Both the position numbers and the translations under genes were made by a program. DNA of 64,000 nucleotides from Sipunculus nudus (Eukaryota > Annelida > Sipuncula > Golfingiida > Sipunculidae): positions 74,776,618 to 74,840,617 of the forward strand of contig CM049317.1 of assembly GCA_026874595.1 (NCBI GenBank), given 5' to 3'. Below the pieces are notes generated by a model. The model saw nothing but the letters and a program-made list of their open reading frames with translations, searched no databases and was not told the origin of the DNA. Shown piece by piece: positions 11,930 to 21,799 of the stretch. Position 1 is the first letter of the stretch, and the number at the start of each line of letters is the position of its first letter.

Positions 11930-12784
11930 GTAAAAATGTGAAAGGTAAACGCTGGGAAGTATGTATAACATCACAACAATCATGGCCCGCCCGCCCTCAC
12001 AAGTTACAGCTGTACTGACCACAGCGCCGTGGTGCACCTCAACGCCGGATGGCTATTTAACTACCCTCTCTATGTCAGGTAGGCGGCGCTGGCCGTCCCC
12101 CGATTATGATTTTAATTGATGACTGAACGGACCAGAGGGAACTGGCTTTGCTGTCAGACCGCACACAGCGCTACGACAGGTGTCTACCCGACATCCAGCA
12201 GCAAACATACTGACATGCGCCCCACAGGCCAGTTTGCCTAGCCCCGAGTCTGGGTGGCCGCGATGTACCATTAAACATACACCAGGAATACCACCGAAAA
12301 AACTGACCTCTTATTTTTTATCCTTAAAATAATAGGCTCTGTTGGGACGTTTGACATAGGTGTCTCATGTATAAATAAAGCTGGCGTCACTCATGTATTA
12401 CAGATCTGCTGAGCTGTAAAACATTGCCCCTGCCCGGGTGGCGAGCCAGCTAGAGAGCAGCAATGTACCTTAACTGCTGTTATGGGCCAAACAGCTAATA
12501 GAGGCTAATCACTGCCAATTTTTGAGACCTCAGCTAATATTTAATGCACATGGATGGTGTCGTGTTGATGAGTCAGAAAGAAGAGGTAAAAAAGTGTTCC
12601 AGCCAAGCCCCGTCTCACTGAGGTAAGCGGCCCTACTCTGGCAGACAGTTTCCGCAGGTGGCTCCGTCAGTGATGTACGTCTGCTGAGGTTGCCGCAGTG
12701 CATCCTGGTACCTGCCTGCTGCCTGACATCAAACTGCCTCATTACGGACAATGATTGTGCTAGTTTCACTAATACACCTGTAAT
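11930..12784. other. GC-richer spacer before the satellite
   Basis: No recognised gene. Near 12588-12632 a segment GAGGTAAAAAAGTGTTCCAG...CCCCGTCTCACTGAG resembles segments near 25846-25890 and 37350-37400, suggesting a minor dispersed repeat. Confidence 0.4.
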
Positions 12785-13205
12785 TCAGCATCACGACTCT
12801 CACTAGGAATTGATATCAAGACCAGATTGGGTTTACATGTACGAGATATCACGACTTTCAATAGACATTGATATCAAGACCAGATCGAGTTTACATGGAC
12901 AAGATATCACGACTTTCAACAGACATTGATATCAAGACCAGATTAATTTTACATGGACAAGATATCACGACTTTCAACAGACATTGATATCAAGACCAGA
13001 TTGAGTTAACATGTACCAGATATCACGACTTTCAAAAGACATTGATATCAAGACTAGATTGAGTTTACATGGACAAGATATCACGACTTTCAAAAGACAT
13101 TGATATCAAGACCAGATTGAGTCCACATGGACAAGATATCACGAATTTCAATCGGCATTGGAACCAGGACCAGATTGCATATATGCATATATTATGAGAA
13201 ATCAT
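12785..13205. repeat. 58-bp satellite array, about seven units
   Basis: The motif TCACGA(C/A)T recurs at 12791, 12849, 12907, 12965, 13023, 13081 and 13139, a constant spacing of exactly 58 bases. A degenerate eighth unit begins near 13202 after a 63-base step. Each core unit has two GATATC palindromes, one just before CACGACTTTC and one in GACATTGATATCAAGACCAG. Inner units differ by only a few bases while edge units diverge, the usual pattern for unequal exchange. Confidence 0.95.
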
Positions 13206-13329
13206 GACTGTCACTGAACATTTATATTAGGTCTGACCAAACCTAAATGGTCGACTGAAATCAAACTAGTTCAAAGAAGTCGTGTGTCGACAAAGTTTAA
13301 GCCAAATTTGATTAAAAACTAGGGACCCA

Positions 13330-14200
13330 TGGGTCTCGACGCTCTGCTGCATTTGTCTATAAGGATATATGTTTATTAGGTTTTCCAAAATATTGGTCCT
13401 GTGATCAGTTTGAAGCCAACCTGTCTACCCAAACTGGAGTTATCATCCATAAAATAATTTGTGAATGGATAGGACATGTGACCTTTACCTTTGACCTAGT
13501 TACCCCAAAAACAAAAGGAAACTTCCCCTATTGGCAGATGCACCACATGTCGACGATGGAAGGATTGAGATGAAAAGTTTGGCTTAAAATGCATCCAAAA
13601 TCTTTCTTAAGTAGTGGGTCCTGTGACCTTGACCTTTGATCTCATGACCCCAGAATCAACAGTTCTACAAGTCAAATTTGAAACCAATATTTCAAACCAA
13701 ACGGGTGTTATCAACTGGAAACTAATATGTGGACAGATGGCCTCCATGACCTTTGACCTGGTGACCCCAAAATCCATAAGTTACTTCCACTATTGGCAGG
13801 TGAAACCAATTTGTCAGACTAAACTGGAGTTATCATCTGGAAACTAATTTGTGAATGGATGGCTCCTGCGACCTTGACCTTTGACCATGTGACCCCAAAT
13901 TCATTCATGCTCTCCCCATACTGGCAAGTCAGCTAAATGCGCAAATTTGAAAGTTTGGGATGAAAAGCTTGGCTTAAAATGCAGCCATAATCTTTTTTAA
14001 TAAGTACGTTCTGTGACCTTGACCTTTGACCTCGTGACCCAAAAATCATATAGATTCTTGCTTTAGTGGTGGGCCATACGTAAGTCAAGTTTGAAATCCA
14101 TGTGTCAAGACAACCTGGAGTTATCATCTAGAAACAAATTTGTGCGGATGGACAGACAGGCAGACAAACAGACAGACATGGTGATTACTATATGGCATCC
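13330..14200. repeat. Repeat block with TGACCTTGACCTTTGACC motifs
   Basis: About five degenerate units, spaced roughly 120-145 bases, each contain a GTGACCTTGACCTTTGACC...GTGACCCCAAAAT core. The cores lie near 13479, 13623, 13747, 13870 and 14014. Between cores, AACTGGAGTTATCAT and AATTTGTGAATGGAT recur. The block ends in a GGACAGACAGGCAGAC stretch. The short frames here are translations of the repeat. I recall this repeat style from mollusc genomes. Confidence 0.85.
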
Positions 14201-14269
14201 ACTAGTGATCAATACACACGCCAGGTTTTGGGACACTAGATGTAATTACAGCTAAGAAACTGACATGAT

Positions 14270-14700
14270 TGTTGTCATTTAATAGTAAAAAAATAGAAAA
14301 ATATTCGTTAAAATAACAAAAAATATAGCAGGCGCCACCACTTTTTCAGGAACGGACAAAACTAGTCATGGTCAATATTTAAGGCACGATTCATGACAAT
14401 CCATGCATTAATTATAAAGATATTGGAGGTTGTGTATTATATTTTTGATTATTCTGGGGGTACTTTCAAGCCCCATAGCTCAGAGGATATAGGTCACATG
14501 CAGTGACATAATTTCAGGTTTCCAAGGAGATTTTTTATTAACCTCCTTAGATGTCCACTTGGAATATTCTAGGACCAGCCGTTACGATTTGTGCCCTGCT
14601 AACGGACGGCCGGACGACCGGACGGACGACGGACAAAGCGCCATCCCTATACCTCAGTTGACTTACAGTCAGATGAGCTAAAAACTTTTGGTGCGGTCGC
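14270..14700. repeat. Copy of ~350-bp GACGGACGACGGA dispersed repeat
   Basis: Ordered landmarks are GGCGCCACCA, TTAATTAT with TCTGGGGGTACTTTC, CCCCATAGCTCAGAGGATAT, CAGGTTTCCAAGGAGATTT, ATTCTAGGACCAGC, GTTACGATTTGTGCCCTG, the GACGGCCGGACGACCGGACG tract, and CTTACAGTCAGATGAGC. The same landmark order recurs at 28.2-28.65, 31.3-32.5 and 33.05-33.75 kb. Confidence 0.85.
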
Positions 14701-14859
14701 ACTAATAAAAAAAAAAAATATGGCTGCAGTGACCTGACCTTGCCGGGAAAGGTCAGTGTCACAGTACCGGGAAAAATATTGTGACCATTTGGATATAGGA
14801 CAATAATATAATTTTATAAGTGGCAGTGTGTCTGAGATATAAGTTTTTCAAAAGAGCGG

Positions 14860-15425
14860 ACACAGACGATGAGGCGGAAGCTCACCCCAAAAGCATGCGT
14901 TTTACTAGAATCAATTTGTTTTTGCAACTGTCCCCATTCCCTATGAGGAAAATATATGGACTACTTCAAAAGATGTGAGGTTCACAAAAATCCTGGAATT
15001 CTGAAGGTTTGGCTTCGTAAATAAGGTCAAGGTCACCAGATCGAAATCCTCTGAGTTTGTGGTTGAAAAATTCATGTATCAAATTTCACGAAAAACTATT
15101 GAGTGGTTCAAAAGTTAAAGTGTACACAAAAAATTGACCTTGAATATGAAAGTCAAAATTGAGGAATGAATATGCAGTACTTCAATAGTTGTGGGGTTCA
15201 ATTTGTTTTAGTTCGGCTTGTCTGTCCTTGAAAAAAAAAAGATGATGGTCACCGGGTTCCAAAGTGCTCTGAGAAAATGGTAGAAACAATTTATATTTCA
15301 ATTTGCATGAAAAAAATATTCAGTGATTCAAAAGTTATGAAATGAGACAGACGAATACTACGGACGACGCCGATGACGAAGGAAGGCCAAGCACTGCATG
15401 TCTCCCCAATGGGAGGGGAGATATA
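14860..15425. repeat. Dispersed repeat ending in GTCTCCCC...GGGAGGGGAGA
   Basis: The block has alternating AAGGTCAAGGTCACC segments and TTTCATGAAAAAATATTGAGTGGTTCAAAAGTTA-like segments, and ends in CATGTCTCCCCAATGGGAGG. A second copy at 30.34-31.02 kb has the same internal order and the same palindromic right end. Confidence 0.8.
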
Positions 15426-15655
15426 ATAAGCCCCCGATGATGAGCATCATGATTATTACCAATATTATTATTATAAAGTACCTGCCATTGTTACAATTGA
15501 GTAGTTGATGGAAAAATCACAATTTTACCATGGACAAGATATGCGCTTTATAATAGCTATTAACAGTATTAAAATGTTAAAAGTGGTTTATCTATATAAA
15601 ACAACGCCGTTTTGTCTGCAATAAAAGATTTCGGAGAAATAAAGGTTTTATTTTA
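15426..15655. other. Short spacer between two repeats
   Basis: Nothing recognised. Confidence 0.5.
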
Positions 15656-16119
15656 TCCGCCAAAACGAAGTTTCGCGGATACTATGTTTTTGACCGGGTT
15701 CCGCCGCCGCGTTCGTTTCCGGAGAACTCCTCTGAGACTACTGGACGGATTTTTCCGAAACGTACACCAATTATCGGGTCACATGTGAACTAGTGCCTAC
15801 CCAATTGGCCTTGACCTCTGACCTTTCCTCTCTGCCCAGCGTCCATTTGTGCGTCTGTTTCCACACATAAACCCACATATATCGGGAACCATTTGACCGA
15901 TCAGGAAAAAAAAATTGTACAAATGTAGCCCTTGGATAGCTTTATAACATACCCAAAATGGTGGTGCCACCTACAATCAAGTTTACATGGCAGACATCCA
16001 TTCTAATATGTAACCCATGCAACTATTTCCCCTTGCCACTCAATCCATGCCTCACTTAACCCGTCCTACTCTGATTTTGGCGGATACCCGTAGTCGCTTG
16101 TCGACTACCCGTATTCTAG
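15656..16119. mobile_element. Non-autonomous Helitron-like element, 464 bp
   Basis: The element begins TC, preceded by A at 15655, and ends CTAG (CTRR), followed by T at 16120. This is the A|TC...CTRR|T insertion signature of Helitrons. A hairpin (GTAGTCG / CGACTAC, 16090-16096 with 16102-16108, 5-base loop) lies 7 bases before CTAG. An 11-base inverted pair, ATCCGCCAAAA (15655-15665) and TTTTGGCGGAT (16075-16085), links the two ends, as seen in Helentron-type derivatives. There is no coding capacity, so it would need Rep-Helicase supplied elsewhere. Family placement is by structure only. Confidence 0.7.
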
Positions 16120-16120
16120 T

Positions 16121-17438
16121 TTTTATAAAATGTTTATAACAGTGGCTTGTCTAGAGAATTTGTAACCGATTTTACAGAAGACCTCTGAGAACACTCAAAG
16201 CTTATAGCGAAAAAAGCCAATTATGATGGTAATGAAGTTGAACGGTAAGCGTCCGAACTCACAACAGCATTTGATGACAAGATGGAATCGAGTGCACACA
16301 GGTGAAGACGCGGCCTGAATGTCTGCCAGCCAGAGTGTTAGATATTCCTTTCTGAATCACCGTAACCAGCCGGTCACCTGCAAACCAGATGACAAGCTAA
16401 AGAGCCTCCTAACGAGTGCACACCCACGCCACCCGGAGATAAATACTTGTACCACGTTTCCCGCCTGTACATCCACAGTTAGCCATGAATTAAACACTCG
16501 AATCACTATAGGCAGTTAAGCCAGTGTACATTTCCTAACGCGGCGGGTATACAATGCCGACGTTCCAGGTCTCCTTCGCACTGACCGCTGCTTTGGTTAG
16601 CACATTTTCCGGGTCCCACCATCGGGGCCAAGAATCAGACCAACCAGAACGGGGTGTCGCGGATTTAAAATTTGGAGTTGGATTCATAATGCGATACCAC
16701 GCTCGCGTGGTCTGTTTACAATTCGTTGCCCTGTGCCAGCCCTGGTGGTGAAACCTGTAGAATCTTGCTATACAAAGCAGCGATTAAAGCGCATTTAAAG
16801 ATCTGGATCTTCAAGACGCTTTATTTCGTTTCGCTCTGCTGCTCTACATCAGCGTCTAGAGATTGACCCTTATGAAAAGGCCGTGTAAGTTCCCAAATAG
16901 GAGACCCCTTTGGAATCGTTTAAGTGACTTTACATAATATAATTATACCTTTTCGTTGTCTTTGGATGTTTTATGAAACTTCTGAAAGGTTGTAGTACCA
17001 ATATAATGCACAATTACCCTACACATCCATGATTTTACCAAGAGCCCTATAGAGAAGATGTTGCCATGATTAGGTGATATGACCCACAGTCCTTTGCAAT
17101 GGGATTTAGACTGGGACGCCGCTTTGATCTTATCACTGTTAGAATTGGAATAGCGGGCGTTAATAGGGGTCCGTGCCGGGTACCAGTCGATCAACGTCCG
17201 TAACGACATGTTCATAAAATTTGATATCTTTAAGTATCAGTACAGTAAAAATATAAACACAGTGTGCTTATACAAGGATCTTTTTTCATTTAAATATTGA
17301 GGTGGCAATGTTGCTAAAAAGTCCCATCTACAACTAAAGACACGAACGGATGTATTTTGATGTGTTTATTTAGCACTTTTAGTCTTTTCGGCACCTTCTA
17401 AAATTTCACCATTACACGACCTAATGTACAGGTCATTC
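16121..17438. other. Spacer with GC-richer island 16.22-16.77 kb
   Basis: An ATG frame at 16554-16751 (65 codons) starts with a hydrophobic stretch, FALTAALVSTF, that could pass as a signal peptide. The rest is featureless and no homology is recognised. It could be a first exon or chance. The rest of the interval holds nothing recognised. Confidence 0.35.
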
Positions 17439-17467
17439 CCACAACTGTGATGGTATCACAGTTGTGG
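17439..17467. repeat. Perfect 13-bp hairpin with 3-base loop
   Basis: CCACAACTGTGAT, then GGT, then its exact reverse complement ATCACAGTTGTGG. Pairing stops abruptly on both sides. It is not obviously part of a dispersed repeat. Confidence 0.9.
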
Positions 17468-17469
17468 AT

Positions 17470-18294
17470 GCCGCAACAAGATCACTTGTATGTCCGCTGT
17501 GAAAGGATTTTAGGCCAGTGAGTGAATCCTGGTGATAATCCTGCAAACAGCTTACCACGACACGCTCTGCAGTCGCAATCAGTAAAATATCCTGTGATGT
17601 GACTACCAACGTTTCATGTCAAGTGGCACGTTATGGTAAACCAGCTTTAAAACAGAGGCCACGTAAAACGTACATGCCAGTGGACAAAAATTCAGGAATT
17701 ATGTGAAAAGATTATACATTCAATATATTATATATAATCAATATATTAAAATATCCTGAATTTATTGGAAACACAGCAGATCCAGTTAAAAACCAAATAA
17801 ACATATCAAACACATCTGAGATTTATCTTGGGGAAAATATGATTGTTAATGGTAACACATGGGCAGAATCAGAAAAGAGATGGTTCAGGTAAAGATTTTA
17901 CCAAATTCCTGCAGCTGTTCCTGCCAAAGCAATGCCATGGTGACCATGATGACCATAATCGCATGCACATAAAGAAACGATGATATGAAACGGTAATCAA
18001 AATACTGTTTCCGTGCCTCTCTAAAACATTATATCTGCTTCGTTGAACTCTTCGTTTTGTTCTGCCGATATTCACCCTGTAATTTATAAGTTAGTCTCAA
18101 AACAGCAATAAATTTCACGGAAAAGATTCTTCATAGCATTTTTTTAAAGACAGGCTGACTCTCCTATGAAACAAACCATCTCATCGGTAAAACTTTTTTT
18201 TTGCCTACTTTCGCTATTGTACAATTATTAAAAATATGTCTACAGCATTTTGAAAAAGTGTCTTTTCAGTCATTGCTGAGCAAGAAATTAAGAT
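17470..18294. other. AT-rich spacer, nothing recognised
   Basis: Includes an AT-rich self-complementary stretch around 17720-17755 (ATATATTATATATAAT). No gene was seen. Confidence 0.5.
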
Positions 18295-18372
18295 GCTAGT
18301 GTTAACAGATGGACGACAGACAACGAACGTCAGACGGACGCCGCACCATGGCTATAGCTCACAGGTGAGAAA
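18295..18372. repeat. End fragment of GACGGAC-type repeat
   Basis: GATGGACGACAGACAACG, then GTCAGACGGACGCCGCACCA, then TGGCTATAGCTCACAGGTGAG. This is the closest relative of the fragment at 185-250. Confidence 0.6.
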
Positions 18373-19261
18373 TCCGGAAAAGTCTGTAAGATTTGTATTA
18401 TATATTAATTTGTCTATTATTTCATGTTTGTTTTTTTTCGTTGGATATACTTCTTCCCTGTGCTAAGACGAAGCATGGTGTTCAAACCATGAAGTAAGAA
18501 TTAGTTGGAGAGAGCACTGGGATCGCGAATTCAATTCACATCCAGGATTTAATCATTAAACAACATAGCAGAAGTTCTTCTGTTCAATAAGCAGCAAAGC
18601 CTCTAGCCTGAACTAGAAAATTTCAACAGCGATTTTGCCCTTACCTTACAAAAGCAGATTTTGTGTCTTATGTCATGTGAAGGAAGTCATGTGATGGGCA
18701 TAGGTAAAACGCTCACGGTTTTGTATACATAGATATAATACAAGAAGTTGCATGTCATCATCTATCCAAGGATATAGTATTATGGATTCTACCTTACTGT
18801 TATTTGTTTTATCGTAAAATCTTACATTAAAGAAGCCTATTCCGGTATCTGAAGTCTATTAACTAATAAAAATCCCTTTAAACTTTTATGAAAATAGGCC
18901 AGGAAAAGCCGATTCCACCGCACAGAGACTCATCATTTTGTTTTTTTCCCCGACATTTATAACGTTTTCGGTAAAATAATCCAAACACATTCAGCAAAGA
19001 CATCTGAAAGCAAGCATAAGACTCCGAGTTTTGCACAGGGCGTTTTGTCACAAGTTAACTTTCAGTTTCCGCATTTGTGCAGCCAGCCACCTTAGGTTAC
19101 ATGGTTTTTCCTATTTGTCAAAATTGCTGTGTTTACCGACAGCTTGTAGATTAACGAGCTCGTACGTCCGTCACAGGGGCATTATAAGGACTTTTCTGAG
19201 AGCGAATTAATACGTACGAAGAGTAAGCCAGAAATAAGATAAGTTTTTTTATAGAAAGGAT
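18373..19261. other. AT-rich spacer, nothing recognised
   Basis: No frame, repeat or RNA gene could be supported. Confidence 0.5.
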
Positions 19262-19263
19262 AG

Positions 19264-19618
19264 CCCAGTGCGCACTCAACATTTTTTTCAATATTGAAAA
19301 AAAATTGAATTGAGGTTGAGATATTTTCAACTCGTTTTCAACATTAAATCAATTATGATTTGACATTGATGGTTCAATGTTTATGATCAGCTAGGTTTCA
19401 ACATTGAATCAATGATTCTTCACTAGCAATTCTATCTTAATTTTTCAACAAGTTTTCAATATTGAATCAGTATTGATATGACAATAATCTCTCAATGAAT
19501 GTCGATGATTTAAGGTTGAAATAAAGCAATTTTCAAATACAACGCTTTTCCAATATTGTTTCAATATTGATGATACATATTGATTCGATATTTAATCAAT
19601 GTTGATTTGCCCCCTGGG
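19264..19618. mobile_element. Inverted-repeat element built of CAATATTGA motifs
   Basis: The left end CCCAGTGCGCACTCAACATT (19264-19283) matches the reverse complement of the right end, CCCAGGGGGCAAATCAACATT-like (19598-19618), as imperfect terminal inverted repeats. The interior is a series of degenerate self-complementary pieces such as TTTCAATATTGAA and TTGAATCAATATTGAT, so either strand could fold extensively. It has no coding capacity. No clear target-site duplication is visible. Confidence 0.6.
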
Positions 19619-19619
19619 A

Positions 19620-20183
19620 GGTAAATATAGCTGGCTTTAAGGGCTTAATATCATATCTAAACAAACAGACAGAAACTCGTGTGTTAGAGCAAGGAAATGT
19701 AAATTACACCATCTGGAGATGACTGTGGTTCACCAACAGTACACAAAACACTAAGAAAATTCGCCGAGCAATTTCTGGAAACAGTTGTTGGCAAACAAAG
19801 CCGGAAGAACTAATCCTCACGGGTTTGGCCGCCAGAGCAGCTAACAGGTGAGCGGAAGTCGATGATTTTGTATACCTATGTGTGTATGTGTTTGTGCGAA
19901 ATAAATGAAAATCTCTGATCAGTGACCTGGTAAAGCCTATATGTACACATGTATCCAATTTAAGCCTTACATTAAATTGCCGGCATCTTTTTGTCATATC
20001 ATAGTAACTATAGTGGTCTACACATATTTTCGACATGTGATCTGTGACATCCGAGTTTTAGTGTTTATGGAAAATGGCAACCCTCATGAGGTACTTCGAG
20101 AAACTGGGAGAAAAAAAAAATTGTCAGGTCCGATGACGGCGTACAGGCAAGAATCTTTCTGCGGAGAGAGTTGGTAGCACGAG

Positions 20184-20186
<3 letters not shown>
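19620..20186. other. Spacer, nothing recognised
   Basis: The 110-codon minus-strand frame at 19704-20036 has no recognisable domain. Confidence 0.45.

Positions 20187-20238
<52 letters not shown>
20187..20238. repeat. (TA)n tract at the 3' end of the LINE remnant
   Basis: The run is about 26 TA units. It directly abuts the minus-strand sequence GTACGAATAAAG, the last bases of the neighbouring retrotransposon copy, so it is probably the element's 3' simple-repeat tail expanded as a microsatellite. Confidence 0.85.
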
Positions 20239-20240
<2 letters not shown>

Positions 20241-21790
20241 TTATTCGTACCAAGTACATACAAATTGTGTTAATATAAAAAGAAGAGTGCTGTAAATGTA
20301 CTTACAAATAATGTAAATAAAGTAATAACTAAATGACACAAGGAACCATTATCTATGTTACAGCATCGCAAGTAGGTAGATAGTTTATGATTTCCAGTAT
20401 ATCACCATAAGAGCATCCATCTAACTCATCTGGCCGTCTCGACAATTTATCAGTTCTTTCAGAAACTGAACGTTGTTATTCACACTTATAACTTTAGATT
20501 TCAAGTTATGCCTCTCAACATGTGTAATATTGGCTCCAATAATTCTAGTACACTCGTACTGTACTCTCTGTGCAATAAAATTTACGACTGAATTCTTTAT
20601 ACAGGACATATTTGCATATATGTTTAAAAACCGTTTTTTTTTAGTATATCAGTTGTTGGTTTAAAGCCACTAATCCCGTACACAATATCTGTAAGTGAAT
20701 TTCTAGGGAGCCCCCATACTCCACGTATAGCCATCTGTACATTGTGGACATACCTTCTGTTGACTTGTTATTAAGACCCCGCGTTTGACATCCGTAAAAA
20801 AAAAACAACAAAAATTGTGGATTAGTACATTCAAAGAAACAGATGAAATAGTTCCGAAGTTCGCCATCAACTTATTAACGGCGAATATAAAATCACCTCT
20901 TTTTCTAAATATATTTACGTCATCAGTGAAATCCTAATTCAAATATACGCCCAAATGTAGAACATTTTCTTTCCATTTCAATTTGATATTAATTAACTCA
21001 AGTTCGGGACATGAACATTGTTTCCTCTCTTTTTGGCATTATAGGAAACTTTGTATTTTCGACCAAATTATTCGCAAATTTTTATCATTTCTTGTTATCC
21101 AATGCGGGATGGACTTAAAAGTGTAACATCGTCCGTACATATAGCAGCACTCGCAAAATGACTACCATTTTCCTTCAATCTGCCCACCAGTACATCCATG
21201 TAAACACTAAAGAACAGCGTGGATAATATACCGCCTTATCTCAATCCGTTGGACACAGAAAAGTAATCTGAAAGCTTGCTTTTTAATCTCACACATACAA
21301 TTTGACTCGTATACATATCAAGTAACAGTCGAATAATAATAGCATGTACGTTTCTACGATAAAGGAGGTTAAAAAATTACCAAAATGAATTTTGTCAAAA
21401 GCTTTAGGAGCGACTAGTAAACAACAGTATACTTTGAAACCACGAGACATGTAGTTTGCAGCAGTATCCTTTAACACAGACGTACACATAATAGTGGAAT
21501 GTTGCTTTTTGAAAGCAAACTGCAGATTTGATGTCTCAAGTTGTTTACGACATCGTTGAAGGATAACAAGTTCAAACAGTTTACAAATACTATAATTACT
21601 GCACTACGAGATACCTTGATAATTTTCACTGTTTGATAAATTTCCTACAGGATCCTTTGGTATCGACAAAATAACAGATTCAAGTAATAATCGAGTGTAA
21701 ACCCATGTAATAGCACCGAATTAAACAGAAGTGACAATAACACAACGACAAAGCTAAGATATTAATATATTTTTTTCCCTCGCTCAAAGC
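20239..21790 (-). pseudogene. Dead non-LTR retrotransposon reverse transcriptase (LINE)
   Basis: The minus strand reads, in order, through a decayed RT domain. SENYQGIS (around 21.63 kb) corresponds to the family's NYR-I block and is followed by a stop. LQFAFKKQHSTIMCT (around 21.5 kb) corresponds to QFGFKxxxST. VYCCLLVAPKAFDKIHF (around 21.41 kb) is motif A with its first Asp replaced by Val. After a frameshift near 21.36 kb come LLLDMYTSQ, DYFSVSNGLR, a stop at 21236-21238, then GGILSTLFFSVYMDVL. CTDDVTLLSPS (around 21.13 kb) stands where YADD is expected. The C-terminal remnant runs on to about 20.4 kb, and the copy ends in AATAAAG next to (TA)n. The 5' end is truncated near 21.8 kb. No endonuclease domain is seen. 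RT identity is firm; the clade is not assigned. Confidence 0.88.
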
Positions 21791-21799
21791 CTACAATTA

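Noticed and set aside
12785-13205. CRISPR-like array
   Set aside because: Units are contiguous 58-mers with no unique spacers, in a eukaryotic context. It is a satellite.
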